From NCBI RefSeq assembly GCF_000515115.1, contig NZ_AZXF01000033.1, positions 1 through 57,115 of the forward strand: a stretch of DNA of 57,115 nucleotides. Direction: 5' to 3'. The position numbers and the translations under genes are program-made. The stretch is from Nocardiopsis sp. CNT312. Lineage in GTDB: Bacteria > Actinomycetota > Actinomycetes > Streptosporangiales > Streptosporangiaceae. Below the pieces are notes generated by a model, which worked only from the letters and a program-made list of their open reading frames with translations, did not search any database and was not told where the DNA came from. Shown here piece after piece: positions 1-9,318 of the stretch. Positions within the stretch are counted from its first letter, which is position 1; every line of letters begins with the position of its first letter.

Positions 1-405
1 ATGAGTCTATTGATATAAGGCAAATTCGACTGAACTTCACTCATCCGCTACGCAACGGGAAAGGATACAAATATCAACAAGTTGGAAGATTCGCGATGGA
101 GACTGTCAGCCAACAGGGCCGCTGCATGTCCGTGTCCGACCTGTTTGATCAGGGCATTCTCCGCAGCAGCCTCAGCACTTTTCTTCAGGAGCTACATCCT
201 ACAAAAAGAGGTGGTCCACAGGCTCCCACTCACAGGCGAGAAGAGGTTCTACTTCCACGGGTTGTTACCACCAGGCCTGAGTACAGTGGTGGGGGCCTCT
301 TCCTTGACTGGACTCTCGGAAGGCGGCACGGCGCGCGCCGCTCTCCCATACATACGGTGCGCGCCCCTTGGTTCTCATGCTGCACGAAGTGGATAGCAAT
401 CACGA
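1..405. other. No supported gene
   Basis: I find no convincing gene here. Short open frames on the plus strand (for example 96-419) have no recognisable motif, run into the CRISPR repeats and lack a clear ribosome binding site. The stretch is lower in GC than the operon that follows. If the small array at 406-565 is transcribed leftward, this is its leader-distal flank. Confidence 0.4.
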
Positions 406-565
406 GTTGCTACCCCTGACAGGGTCAATGAGGACGCGGGACGCCTGGTCCGAGGACCCCACCGCATGACGTTGCTACCCCTCGCAAGGGCGATGAGGAC
501 GGCACATGGGACCGCAAACTCGGGGTCCTGCTCATGTTGCTACCCCTCGTAGGGGCGATGAGGAC
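406..565 (-). CRISPR. Short orphan CRISPR array, 3 repeats, non I-G repeat
   Basis: Three 30-bp repeats lie at 406-435, 471-500 and 536-565, separated by two unrelated 35-bp spacers (436-470, 501-535). Each repeat starts GTTGCTACCCCT and ends GATGAGGAC (AATGAGGAC in the first). Read on the minus strand the repeat ends in GGGGTAGCAAC, and a CCCCT/AGGGG stem can form in the best-preserved copy. The leftmost copy is the most diverged, as expected for a leader-distal repeat, so transcription is probably leftward. The repeat is unrelated to the 37-bp I-G repeat further right and no matching cas genes are in the window, so it is orphan here or belongs to a locus to the left. Confidence 0.8.
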
Positions 566-888
566 CCGACGGTAAAGCCGCTGGCCACAGGCCATGTGGC
601 GCATCGATCTGAGTCGGAACTTTCAGCGACCCTCCGGTAGTGCGGAGCACCCCGGCGTGTCGCTGAAAAACATCCTCGGACTCAACCACACCCACCATCC
701 AACACCACTCCCCCGACAGGCCGTTGAGCTGAACAGGACCTCCGAACTGAAGTCCCTGTCGCGGTCCTCCGGTCCTTGGCAGCGTCTCGTGATCCTCGCC
801 CTGCCTGGATCATGGTCCGCCCCCGCTGCTGGCCGCCAGGAAGCCTCACCGCCCAGGTGTTGTCTCCCTGCCTGGGAACACGGAAGAA

Positions 889-921
889 GCGTGCCCCGCG
901 GTGGACGACCGCGGGGCACGC
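889..921 (-). terminator. Hairpin terminator of the transfer operon
   Basis: A perfect 14-bp inverted repeat (889-902 and 908-921) with a 5-nt loop lies 14 nt past the stop codon of the last leftward gene. There is no long T run, only a short pyrimidine stretch to its left. Confidence 0.65.
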
Positions 922-935
922 TGCATCGGGGCAGG

Positions 936-1520
936 TTAGGCCAGAGCCGCCAGCTCCAGGGTCTTGCGGCTGGTGACGATCAGCCGCAGGGCGCTCCAGT
1001 CGGGGGTGCTCGGACCGCTGTCGAAGTCGAGTTCCTGCATCACCATGGTGACCAGAGCGGCCTGGGCCTCCATGAACGTGCCTGCCTTGGCCTCGACGTG
1101 CGAGGTCGGCACTCCCGACAGGATCTCCATGATGAGTCGTCGCTCCCGTTCCTCCGGGGACGCGGTGAGGTGTCCGGTGAGGGTGCGGGCGACCCACCCT
1201 TCGGCGGTGCGGTCGGCGAAGGCAGCGACCTCGATCGCCGCCCCCTGATGCGCTCCGGCGCGCGCGTGTTCGGTCACCAGGTGGGTGAACAGGCGGATCC
1301 GGTTGATCTGCACGCCGCTGGGGTCGTTGTCGACCCATTCCTGGACGGCTTGCTTCACCTGCATGGCCAGGCCGGTGCGTACCGCGGAGACGCTGGCACC
1401 GTTCGTCGTCGGGCCGTCGATTCCCAGTACGCCGTGCCAGCCTTCGGCGGTGGGTCTCACGCTGATTTCCGTTTCGGCCATGTTGGGTTCGGTGCTGGAC
1501 ATTTTCCAGAGGTGGTTCAT
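936..1520 (-). CDS. Hypothetical protein, last gene of the transfer operon
   Basis: A 194-aa soluble protein with no family I can name. The ATG at 1520 is chosen because GGAGAG lies 4 nt upstream; the open frame continues further but without a better site. The N-terminal part (about residues 10-90) is rich in charged and beta-prone residues. The rest is helical and includes a stretch near residues 95-130 (AEGWVARTLTGHLTAS). It is the last gene in the leftward operon and is followed by a strong hairpin. A role as a small cytoplasmic accessory of the conjugation apparatus is inferred only from position. Confidence 0.7.
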   Translation of the reverse strand: MNHLWKMSSTEPNMAETEISVRPTAEGWHGVLGIDGPTTNGASVSAVRTGLAMQVKQAVQEWVDNDPSGVQINRIRLFTHLVTEHARAGAHQGAAIEVAAFADRTAEGWVARTLTGHLTASPEERERRLIMEILSGVPTSHVEAKAGTFMEAQAALVTMVMQELDFDSGPSTPDWSALRLIVTSRKTLELAALA

Positions 1521-1590
1521 GCGCTCTCCTTGATGCGAAGGACTCTCGGTTGCGCCCGAATCTCCCTTTCGGACATGAACCATTTTATCT

Positions 1591-2109
1591 TCACCCTGGG
1601 GATTGTCCAACCTCGGCGGAGTTTCCTCCTTCGCCTTCCTCTGGGCTCGCGTGGGGAGTTTTCTCCTCCGACCCTAATTCTCCTCCTCCGGCTTTTTCTG
1701 GGAACACTTCGACTCCGTCGAACAAACGGCCTTCGATGATCGAGCGGGCGGATTGGGGGCCTTCCAGGCGGTATGTGAGCATCCCGCCTTCCTCTGTGGC
1801 GAGCCTCACTCTTACGGCCGCCCCGGGGGCGGGGGCCGCCGCCCACAGGGCCGGGCGGGTGCGGGTGAGGCGCCGGGCGGCGCGGTGCACCTCCTCGGCG
1901 GAGGGGTCGAACTTGGTGACGGGAAGGTGGCGTGCGGATACTCGGTTTTTTAGTTGTCGTTTGATGAGTGCTTTTCTGGTGTAGAGGACCGCGATCATGG
2001 TGGTGACGCTGATGGTGGCGAGCAATGCTATGTGGATCACGGTTATGTTGGGGATGAATTCGAGCACCTTCGGTGCCAGTGTTTGTTTGATATCTCCCGG
2101 GCTGGGCAT
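1591..2109 (-). CDS. Membrane-anchored small protein, possibly coupling-protein N-terminus
   Basis: A 172-aa protein with one hydrophobic segment near residues 22-44, followed by a basic stretch and a soluble domain (about 60-140) containing LEGPQSARSIIEGRLFDGVE. The last 30 residues are acidic and Gly/Ser rich. The ATG at 2109 has an AAGGA-like site. The arrangement of N-terminal helix, basic linker and small domain recalls the N-terminal part of VirD4/TraB-type coupling proteins of actinomycete elements, but no ATPase domain follows. It is either a stand-alone accessory protein or a truncated coupling protein. It lies directly left of the iteron region. Confidence 0.6.
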   Translation of the reverse strand: MPSPGDIKQTLAPKVLEFIPNITVIHIALLATISVTTMIAVLYTRKALIKRQLKNRVSARHLPVTKFDPSAEEVHRAARRLTRTRPALWAAAPAPGAAVRVRLATEEGGMLTYRLEGPQSARSIIEGRLFDGVEVFPEKAGGGELGSEEKTPHASPEEGEGGNSAEVGQSPG

Positions 2110-2228
2110 GGCTGGATCCTTAGTGTTCTTATGGGTTCAGGTGTACAGGTAGGTAAGATGTCGGAGTTTGCCGGCACCCGGGATCGCACCAGTGGCAGGG
2201 GTTGAGGGTTTCTTCGCGCGGCGTTCTT

Positions 2229-2324
2229 GTCAACCAGCGTGTCAACCCCTGGGTCAACCTATGTGTCAACCCATAGGTCAACCCATGTGTCAACCATTGC
2301 GTCAACCCATGTGTCAACCCCTGT
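2229..2324. repeat. Eight tandem 12-bp iterons
   Basis: Eight perfectly phased 12-bp units, each beginning GTCAAC, fill 2229-2324 without gaps (2229, 2241, 2253, 2265, 2277, 2289, 2301, 2313). The most frequent form is GTCAACCCATGT; variation is confined mainly to the last five bases. Both strands are open through the repeats, giving 4-residue peptide repeats, but neither product looks like a protein. Tandem iterons next to transfer genes suggest a binding array for a replication or DNA-transfer protein (compare the clt/TRS sites of actinomycete TraB). Confidence 0.85.
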
Positions 2325-2368
2325 TTCGGGTTTGGAGAGGTGAACTGCGGCGTTTCTTTTCTGAGGGT

Positions 2369-2412
2369 CGGGGCTCCCGTACTGCTTGCGGGAAAGCACT
2401 GCGGGAGCCCCG
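2369..2412. repeat. 11-bp stem hairpin beside the iterons
   Basis: CGGGGCTCCCG at 2369-2379 pairs exactly with CGGGAGCCCCG at 2402-2412 across a 22-nt loop. It lies about 57 nt beyond the stop codon of the methyltransferase gene and 45 nt from the last iteron. No T run follows on either strand, so it may be a terminator for the leftward gene or a structural element of a transfer or replication origin. Confidence 0.6.
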
Positions 2413-2468
2413 GTTCGGTCGCAACTCCTTCGGCGCTGGTGTTCCTATGCGGTGGGCGTGGTAGGGGG

Positions 2469-3566
2469 TTAGCGCAGGAGCGTGAACGCCGTGGCGGCCT
2501 GGGCCGGGACGACGCCGTTGCCGAGGGCGCGTAGTTGCTGGGGGCGGGTGAGGCCGCAGTCGGTGACCCACCCTTCGGGCAGGCCCATCAGCCACTCGAC
2601 CCACGGTGGGCTCAGTCGGGGGCGGCCGCGCTGTCCGGTCTCGTGGGGTCGGGGTGAGGGGCGTCCGAGCACGTGTTCCCATCGGTGGATGGCTGGGGCG
2701 TAGGCGCCCCAGTCGAGGCTGGGGTGTCCGTTTCCTGGCTCGTGGCGGTGGGTTCGACACCCGGTGGAAGCGCTACCTGGCTGAGGGGCGGCTGGGATCC
2801 GGCACCGGCACGTCTTCCCGGGGTTGCGGTGTCCGAGGCTGGCGGTGTGGGCGGCAGTAGGGGTTCGCTGTCCGGCAGCGGGCGGTGCGGGGCTGCGGCG
2901 GTGGGTGCCGTGCAGGGGCTGGTAGCGCTCGTGCGCGTTGCCGGTGCGGGCCACACGGTGATGAGGTCGGTGAGGTTGACCTGCCGCCCGGCGGCGCGTC
3001 GTCGCGCGGGGTCGGTGCCGCCCCGGTCGCTGTCGCGGGCCTGGGGTGTGGGAAGCAGGTGCGGCGAGGACGAAGATCCTCTCCCTGCGGTGGGGTGCGC
3101 CGACGTCGCTGGCGCGTAGGCATGTCCATCGTGCGTCATACCCGATCGAGGCCAGGTCGCCGAGTACTTTGTCGAGTCCTCGTCCGTGCCATCGGAGGGC
3201 TTCGACGTTCTCCAGGAAGACGAGTGGGGGTTCCAGGTGGCGAACCGTCTCCAGGACGTTGGTCCAGATGCCACTGCGTGCTCCTCTCTCCACCCCTGCT
3301 CCGCGTCCCGCGCTGGAGACGTCCTGGCAGGGGAAGCCTGCGGTGATGATGTCGACGGGTTCCAGGGCGTGGGGGTGGAGGCGGGTGATGTCGCCGAGGT
3401 TGGGCGCGCTGGGGAACCGCTGGTGGAGGATGGCGGCGACGTGGGGGTCGGGGTCGGCGCACCAGGCGGTGCGCACGTGTGCCAGGGCCGTGGCCAGGCC
3501 GAGTTCGAGGCCGCCGTAGCCGGTGCACAGGGAGCCCACGGTCCAGGGCCGGTCGGGGTCGGTCAT
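2469..3566 (-). CDS. DNA (cytosine-5) methyltransferase
   Basis: A 365-aa enzyme of the C5-cytosine methyltransferase family. SAM-binding motif I (CTGYGGLELGLA, about residues 14-25), catalytic motif IV GFPCQDVSSAG (about 76-86), motif VI FLENVEAL, motif VIII RRERIFVLA and the C-terminal ALGNGVVPAQA motif X are all present. The ATG at 3566 has GGAGAAC immediately upstream. It lies between the NlpC-type hydrolase and the iterons, where it could protect the element from restriction on entry to a new host. The target-recognition region between motifs VIII and X is odd: it is Arg/His/Pro-rich with poor codon use in the annotated frame, whereas the -1 frame there reads more like relatives (see findings). 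No restriction partner is visible. Confidence 0.9.
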   Translation of the reverse strand: MTDPDRPWTVGSLCTGYGGLELGLATALAHVRTAWCADPDPHVAAILHQRFPSAPNLGDITRLHPHALEPVDIITAGFPCQDVSSAGRGAGVERGARSGIWTNVLETVRHLEPPLVFLENVEALRWHGRGLDKVLGDLASIGYDARWTCLRASDVGAPHRRERIFVLAAPASHTPGPRQRPGRHRPRATTRRRAAGQPHRPHHRVARTGNAHERYQPLHGTHRRSPAPPAAGQRTPTAAHTASLGHRNPGKTCRCRIPAAPQPGSASTGCRTHRHEPGNGHPSLDWGAYAPAIHRWEHVLGRPSPRPHETGQRGRPRLSPPWVEWLMGLPEGWVTDCGLTRPQQLRALGNGVVPAQAATAFTLLR

Positions 3567-3646
3567 GTTCTCCTTCCAGGTGCCGCCGTGAGGCTGTGGG
3601 GCGGTACATCAGTGAGAAGTCCTGGCAGGGCAGGTGTGTGACGGGC

Positions 3647-4666
3647 TCAGCGCAGTCCGACAGCGCCGTAGTAGTTGATCCGGCTCCGCCAAGTGGTGAT
3701 GCGCACGTTCAGGCCGGTGCGGGGGGCTTCGATCATGCGGTCGTCGTCGATGTAGAGGCCCACGTGTCCGATGCCCTGGGGTGCGTGGGTGCCGAAGAAG
3801 AGCAGGTCGCCGGGGCGCAGGTCCTGGGGCCGGTTGGGGGGGATGCGGACGAAGCGGGCGTCGGTGTCGGGCAGGAGGACTTGGTCGTAGGTGGTACGGG
3901 GCAGTTCGATGCCGGTGGCGTGCCGGTAGGCGTAGCGCGCCAGGCTGGAGCAGTCGCACCGGTCGGTGGCCGGGTCGTTGCAGGCGCCGCCGTACAAGTA
4001 GGGGGTGTCGAGCCAGTCCTCGGCAGCGGTGATGATGTCGTCCTGGCTGCCGCTGCGTGTGAGGGCCTCTGCCGGTTCGCTCATCTGGGTGTAGGTGTCG
4101 ATCCATCCGATGACGTCTTCGGCATAGACGGTCGACTGGTTGTAGCGCCATAGGGCGTCTTCGAGGTCGTGGGGGCTGGACAGGTCGGTGGGCTCGGTTC
4201 CGCACAGGTAGATGGCGGCGGTCAGGGTCGCGTCGTAGGCGTTGTGCGGGTCGGGGTCCGCGTTGTCGCGGGTGGTGGTGCCGGTGGAGACCCATGTCGC
4301 GGGGATGAACTGCATGGGGCCGACCGCGGCGTCGAGGTCGTCGTCGCCATCCCACTGGCCGTCGTCAGTGTCGGTGTGCGTGGTGGTGTTGCCGCCCGCG
4401 CCAGAGCCGTCCAGGGTGGGGCCGATGATGCGTGGGGTGATGGTTCCGTCCTCGTCGACTTCGGTGCCTGCGGCGTGGTTGGATTCGACCTTGCCGATAC
4501 CGGCGAGCACGGCCCAGGTCATCCCTTCGCAGTCGGGGGCGTGCTCGGTGACCTGGGTGGCTGCCTGCTGGTAGGCGTCCAAGAGCACCTCGGGGATACC
4601 ATCGATGTCTGCGGGGGCGTCGGCTCGGTCGGGTGAGGCGGAGGTCATGGCGATCAGGCCGATCAT
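3647..4666 (-). CDS. Lytic transglycosylase / NlpC-P60 cell-wall hydrolase (VirB1-like)
   Basis: A bifunctional wall hydrolase that would open peptidoglycan for the conjugation channel. Residues about 25-190 resemble a soluble lytic transglycosylase (GIGKVESNHAA with the likely catalytic Glu, VGPMQFIPATW, later LEDALWRYNQS). Residues about 205-339 are an NlpC/P60 endopeptidase: CDCSSLARYAYRHATG supplies the catalytic Cys, and GHVGLYIDDDRMIEAP the His. This domain pair is common in Gram-positive type IV secretion loci. The first canonical start in frame is the ATG at 4666, but the frame continues upstream to about 4750 through a Lys-rich then hydrophobic signal-anchor-like segment that has no ATG, GTG or TTG. 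The true start may therefore be upstream. The VirB6-like gene ends just upstream. Confidence 0.88.
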   Translation of the reverse strand: MIGLIAMTSASPDRADAPADIDGIPEVLLDAYQQAATQVTEHAPDCEGMTWAVLAGIGKVESNHAAGTEVDEDGTITPRIIGPTLDGSGAGGNTTTHTDTDDGQWDGDDDLDAAVGPMQFIPATWVSTGTTTRDNADPDPHNAYDATLTAAIYLCGTEPTDLSSPHDLEDALWRYNQSTVYAEDVIGWIDTYTQMSEPAEALTRSGSQDDIITAAEDWLDTPYLYGGACNDPATDRCDCSSLARYAYRHATGIELPRTTYDQVLLPDTDARFVRIPPNRPQDLRPGDLLFFGTHAPQGIGHVGLYIDDDRMIEAPRTGLNVRITTWRSRINYYGAVGLR

Positions 4667-4762
4667 GGGGGGCAGGGCGCACGAGGCGAGCAGCAGGATG
4701 GGTGCAGCGGTCGCGCAGAGGATCCACCCGGTCTTCTTCTTGGTTTCGATGGGTACCTACAC

Positions 4763-6802
4763 CTACCTGCGGTCGCTCCTACGGTCGGTCTCTTGTCGTC
4801 GCTTGAGGTGAGCGCGGATCTGTCCGCGCAGCCGACGGTTGCCGTGGTTGCCGTCCATGGCGACAAGTTGGTCGTCGGCAAGAGGGGGCCCGGTCAAGTT
4901 GTCGAGGTCCGTCTCCGGGTTGCCGGCTCCTTGCCGGGGTGGGTTGCCGAAGTCGTGGTCGTAGCGGGTTCGCTGTGCGTGGCGTTGCCGGAGGGCGTCC
5001 CGGGTGCGGGTGGCGTCACGGTCGTCTTCGAGAGCGGTGCGTACTGCGCGCGCGGGGGCCGTCTGTTTCCAGGCGTTGGTGAGCTGCTTGCCGGTGCGGG
5101 TTGCCGAGACGACGTGTCGGGCGAGCTTGGTCTTGGTTGCGGCGGAGCGGGCTTTGGCGGCGGTCTTGACCACGGCGGTGGCCTTGGGCAGTGCGATGGG
5201 CGCGCCGATGGTGGAGCCGAGGGCGACCTTGCCGATCATGCTGGCGGCTTTGGCGGTGCCTAGAGCGAGGCGTCCGCCGCGGCTCTGGCTCAGGCGCTGG
5301 TGAAGGCGACCGGCGCCGGGCGGGGCGGGTTTGCCGGCTCTGGGGTGGCCCTTCCAGGCTTTGGTCGCCGCGGCGCTGACTCGGCGGACTGGGTCGGCGA
5401 CACGGTTGAACTCGGTGCGGGCATCGCGCAGGGCGCCGGTGGCGGAGATCGGGGACAGGCCCGGGGTGCCGCGTGCGGGGCCCAGCCAGCCGGGGCCGCG
5501 TGTGCCGCCCAGGCGTGCGGTTTCGAGTCTGCGGGAAAGGCGTTGGCTGGCGCGGTTGCCGGCGTTGATGAGTTTGCGGTGGCCGATGAGTCCGCCGAGG
5601 GCGACCAGGTCTACGAGTGCGAAGCGGGCGACCAGGGGCAGGTCGGTGGAGGCGTCCATGAAGGCGCCAATGATGACGGTGAAGATCGCGATGAAGACGC
5701 AGATGGCGATGATCGCCAGCAGGGTCTTGACGACTCCGCCGATCCAGCGCCACAGCAGTTGTCGGCCGCCGCCGGGTAGGAGGGCTGCGACGAGGACCAG
5801 GGGGCACAGGACCACGTAGATGCCCATGGCGATGACCGCGATGAGCAGGACGCAGACCAGGATGAGCAGGAGCAGGTTGACGATGAGCGAGGCTGCCAGA
5901 AGCAGGACCGTGCCGAGGAGGCGGTCCATGGTGGGGGACGCGTTGTACTCGGCGAGGTCCTCGCACCCGGCGTCGTTCATCATGTCGCGGGGTGTGTCGT
6001 CGTCCCCCCACGGGCCGTCTTGGACGACCTGGCGGTAGGTGTCCCAGCAGGGGTGCGTCTCATCCAGGACTTCGCCGTAGTTGAGGGCCTGGTGGGGTTG
6101 GACGATGAGCACGTCGGTGAGGGCGTCGGTGAGGGGCTGGGCGGCCTGCTGGGGATCGGAGCTGACCGATGCGCCCTGGGTGACGGTGACCGAGGTCAGG
6201 GCCATGGCGGTGTCGCGGGTGTGCATGAGCATGCCGTCCTCGCCCAGGAGCACGTCGGCCGGGTGCGCCAGCACGGTCGTGGCCAGGGCGGAGATGAGGA
6301 GGGTGACGGCCAGTTCGCCCGCGCCCATGGCGACGCGGCCTCGCATCATCTGGACCCCGCACCAGGCTGCCCCCAGCAGAAGGAAGAACGCGGGTAGGCC
6401 GAGGCGGTCGATGACCTCGGTCTGGTAGGTCTGGCCGACGGTGTGTGCGGGTTCGGTGATCAGGCTTGCGACCTCGAACCGGAACGCCCAGTCAAGGAGC
6501 CACAGGGCTCCGCCGACGATCGTGCGGTTGGTGGCCATGACCGAGTCCGACAGCCACAGGTTGAGCTTGAGGTGCCAGTCCTGCCAGCCGCCGGTGTCAG
6601 CGGTGATGTCGTAGTGGTCGTAGGGGACGCCGTGCGGGTCGGTGAGGGTGAAGGGGGCGAGTAGCCCTTCAGGGGTGTCTGTGGTGGTGGGTTCGGTGGG
6701 GGCGGCGGTGGCCGTGCCGGAGCCCAGGAGCAGCAGCGCCGTGAGGGCGGTCAGCAGCGCGGCAGCGCGGCGCTGTGCGGGGCTCCGGCGTCGTGCGCGC
6801 AT
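4763..6802 (-). CDS. VirB6/TrbL-like multi-pass membrane protein
   Basis: 679 aa, probably the inner-membrane channel component of the type IV secretion machine. A signal peptide (residues 1-33, ending TATAAP) is followed by an extracytoplasmic stretch. Hydrophobic helices lie near 130-185, at 295-360 (long runs of Leu/Val/Ile) and at 365-410. After residue about 420 there is a long basic, Ala-rich cytoplasmic tail. Helix density in the middle with a charged soluble tail is the usual pattern of actinobacterial TrbL/VirB6-like proteins, which are poorly conserved in sequence. GGAGAGCCCG precedes the ATG. It starts 9 nt after the VirB4 gene, so the two are co-transcribed. Confidence 0.8.
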   Translation of the reverse strand: MRARRRSPAQRRAAALLTALTALLLLGSGTATAAPTEPTTTDTPEGLLAPFTLTDPHGVPYDHYDITADTGGWQDWHLKLNLWLSDSVMATNRTIVGGALWLLDWAFRFEVASLITEPAHTVGQTYQTEVIDRLGLPAFFLLLGAAWCGVQMMRGRVAMGAGELAVTLLISALATTVLAHPADVLLGEDGMLMHTRDTAMALTSVTVTQGASVSSDPQQAAQPLTDALTDVLIVQPHQALNYGEVLDETHPCWDTYRQVVQDGPWGDDDTPRDMMNDAGCEDLAEYNASPTMDRLLGTVLLLAASLIVNLLLLILVCVLLIAVIAMGIYVVLCPLVLVAALLPGGGRQLLWRWIGGVVKTLLAIIAICVFIAIFTVIIGAFMDASTDLPLVARFALVDLVALGGLIGHRKLINAGNRASQRLSRRLETARLGGTRGPGWLGPARGTPGLSPISATGALRDARTEFNRVADPVRRVSAAATKAWKGHPRAGKPAPPGAGRLHQRLSQSRGGRLALGTAKAASMIGKVALGSTIGAPIALPKATAVVKTAAKARSAATKTKLARHVVSATRTGKQLTNAWKQTAPARAVRTALEDDRDATRTRDALRQRHAQRTRYDHDFGNPPRQGAGNPETDLDNLTGPPLADDQLVAMDGNHGNRRLRGQIRAHLKRRQETDRRSDRR

Positions 6803-6811
6803 CGGGCTCTC

Positions 6812-9316
6812 CTAGTCGGTCGGGGTGGTCAGGATCGAGGTGGCGACGCGGTCCACGGGCGGGATCATCACGCGGATGCGGCCGATGCGGCGGCGGGTGT
6901 CGAGGTAGAGGGCTTCGCCTTTGCGGGTGGGGTCGCCGGTGGGTGAGAGGTTGGTGGTGACCAGGTCGACCATCGCCTGGTCGTCGGGGTCCAGGCCCAG
7001 GAAGTCCAGGCCGTGGCGGGCGAGGGTGGTGTCGCGGTGGCGCAGCAGGAACTTGTTGCCCAGCAGGCCGCGGACGATCTCGTCACCGAAGTCGCTGGGG
7101 TCGTGGGAGCCCAGGAGCGCTCCGGCGGCGTGTTTGCGGCCGTCGCGCACGAGTTCGAGGACGAGGTCTTGACCCTCGGTGGAGCTGGTGAGCCAGTGGC
7201 ATTCGTCCAGGGCCAGAGCGGTGAAGCGGGTGTCGGCGAAGGCCAGCTCGCGGGCGATGGCCGCGATGACATAGAGGACGGCGCGCCCGATGAGCGTCTC
7301 CAGGGGCTGGCGCTGCATATGCCACTCAGAGCCGAAGATCTCCTTCTTGGGCAGGGTCAGGCCGCTGGTGTGGAAGACGGTGAAGGCGGCCTCATCGTGG
7401 CCGGAGTCCAGGCTCAGCGGGGGAAGGTCGCCGAAGATCAGATGGCCGAGCTTGTCTTGGGCGACCGCGGTGAGCAGACCGGCCAACTGCCGTGCCTCTT
7501 CTGCTCGCGCTGGTGTTGACGTCTCAGCGGTGTTCTCCAGTTCGGTGATGACGGCGTTCATGTTGGGGTTGGCGGTGGCGGTGACGGTGTCGACGGCTTG
7601 GGCCAGGGCCAGGCCGCCGGGGGACATGGGGGCCACGCCCAGTTGCAGGGACAGGTAGGACTTGGCGTAGCGGGCGCCCACCTGTGGGGGGAAGACGCGC
7701 AGCGGGTCCAGGCACACCTGGGCGTCGGTGTCGGCGCGGATGATCTGGTGGCGGTCGGGGGCTGCCTGGGCGGCGAAGCGTGCCCACTCCCCCATGGGGG
7801 TGCGGTCGATGGCGATGACGCGTTCACCGCGGTCGACCAGCCCGATTTGGAGGGCTTTGAGTAGGACGGACTTGCCGGCGCCGAGTTCTCCGACCACGCC
7901 GAGGGAGGCGCTGGCGTCCTGGCGGGGCGCTTGGGCCAGGTCGAGTAGGACGGGGCGGGCGGTGCCCCCGTCCATGGACACCCCGAGCAGGGCGCCGGTG
8001 GGGTCGCCCACGTCGGTGCTGGCCCAGGGCATGGCCATGGCGTAGTCGGCGGCGAGCTGGTGTTGGGTGCATTCGGTCAGGACCGACGGGGTGGGGGTGC
8101 CCGGGAGCATGGCGGTGAACAGGGCGAGTTGGCCGCCGGTGGGGCGCACGAGCTGGTAGTCGGCGGCCGAGAGGGTGGTGCGCACCAGTTCGGCGTGCCG
8201 GTCGGCTTCTTCGGGGGTCTCACCCCATACGCACAGGGCGGTGGCGGACTGGATCTCCACTTCGGTGCGTGAGGACTGCAGGCGGCCCCGCTGGTCGTCG
8301 AGGTCGGCGGCGGCTTCGAGTAGCGATTGGGGGACGCCGGCGCTCTCCCCGTCGTACTCGTCGACTTGGGCGGTGAGTTCGCGGGCTTTGCGGCGGGCTT
8401 TGGAGTCGGCTTCGGCGTTGGGGACGATGCGCAGCCGCGAGCACCAGTCGACGGGGACGGGGAAGGCGTCCAGGGAGGCCAGGAATTCGCTGCCGGGGAA
8501 GGCGAAGGCGGTGGGCATCTCGGCCAGGGTGAGGAAGGCCTGGTAGGCGGTGCCGTGGTCGGCGGTCTCCACCTGCAGCCAGCGGCGGCGCAGCGGTGAG
8601 GGGCCGGGGGTCGTGTCCTGGGGGGTGCCGCCTTCGGTGAGGCGGGCCTCGCCGAGCCCGGCCAGGCAGGGGCCGCGCAGGCGGCCCGTGCCGGAGCCGG
8701 TGAGGGAGCGGTCGGCGTGTGCGGTGTCGCTGAGCAGGGGTTCGGGCAGTCCTCGGCGCAGGGAGTGGGCGAGGATCCACACGAGCTCGGCGGGGGTGGC
8801 CGGACGCAGGGCGGGCTGTCCGTCGAGTTGGCGCATCAGGCGGGCGGCCTTGGTCGCGTAGGCCTGGGCCTGGTGCGGGGTGGGCGGGGCGGGGGGCAGT
8901 CCCAGCAGTGCGCCCAGTGCGGCGGCGGCGCTGACGGCCAGGGACCGCAGCTGCAGGGCGGGCCGGTCGGTGGGCAGGGGGAGGGCGAGCCAGTGGGTGC
9001 GCTCGCTCATGTCCAGGTCGTCGAGCCAGTCCAGGGTGGCGTCGGCGACCTCGGCCCATTCGGGGTGGGCGTCCAGGTCGACGCCGGTGATCATCGCGTC
9101 GATGGTGTCGGCGGCGTGGGTGCGGGCGCACAGGGACAGCAGCATCGGTTCGCCGGTGAGGCGTTTGAGCAGGGCTGTGGTCTGGGCGTGCTGGTCGGCG
9201 CGCGAGCGGGGGCTGGAGTGCAGGTAGGGGGTGGGGGTGACCTTCCACAGCGCCCACACGCGGCCACTGGCGGTCCAGGCCAGGTTGCCGACGATGCTGG
9301 TGATCGGGAGACGCAT
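6812..9316 (-). CDS. VirB4-family conjugation ATPase
   Basis: An 834-aa ATPase that would energise assembly of the transfer channel. The C-terminal RecA-like domain carries Walker A GELGAGKS near residue 474 and a Walker B-like ALALDECHW near residue 700. The N-terminal half (about 1-430) is the variable VirB4 region and includes LAMPWAST-like segments seen in actinobacterial homologues. The ATG at 9316 lies 2 nt after the TcpE-like gene, so translation is probably coupled. It is the most recognisable component of the operon and marks it as a type IV secretion locus rather than a TraB-only actinomycete transfer system. The partner relaxase and coupling protein are not in the window. Confidence 0.9.
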   Translation of the reverse strand: MRLPITSIVGNLAWTASGRVWALWKVTPTPYLHSSPRSRADQHAQTTALLKRLTGEPMLLSLCARTHAADTIDAMITGVDLDAHPEWAEVADATLDWLDDLDMSERTHWLALPLPTDRPALQLRSLAVSAAAALGALLGLPPAPPTPHQAQAYATKAARLMRQLDGQPALRPATPAELVWILAHSLRRGLPEPLLSDTAHADRSLTGSGTGRLRGPCLAGLGEARLTEGGTPQDTTPGPSPLRRRWLQVETADHGTAYQAFLTLAEMPTAFAFPGSEFLASLDAFPVPVDWCSRLRIVPNAEADSKARRKARELTAQVDEYDGESAGVPQSLLEAAADLDDQRGRLQSSRTEVEIQSATALCVWGETPEEADRHAELVRTTLSAADYQLVRPTGGQLALFTAMLPGTPTPSVLTECTQHQLAADYAMAMPWASTDVGDPTGALLGVSMDGGTARPVLLDLAQAPRQDASASLGVVGELGAGKSVLLKALQIGLVDRGERVIAIDRTPMGEWARFAAQAAPDRHQIIRADTDAQVCLDPLRVFPPQVGARYAKSYLSLQLGVAPMSPGGLALAQAVDTVTATANPNMNAVITELENTAETSTPARAEEARQLAGLLTAVAQDKLGHLIFGDLPPLSLDSGHDEAAFTVFHTSGLTLPKKEIFGSEWHMQRQPLETLIGRAVLYVIAAIARELAFADTRFTALALDECHWLTSSTEGQDLVLELVRDGRKHAAGALLGSHDPSDFGDEIVRGLLGNKFLLRHRDTTLARHGLDFLGLDPDDQAMVDLVTTNLSPTGDPTRKGEALYLDTRRRIGRIRVMIPPVDRVATSILTTPTD

Positions 9317-9318
9317 GG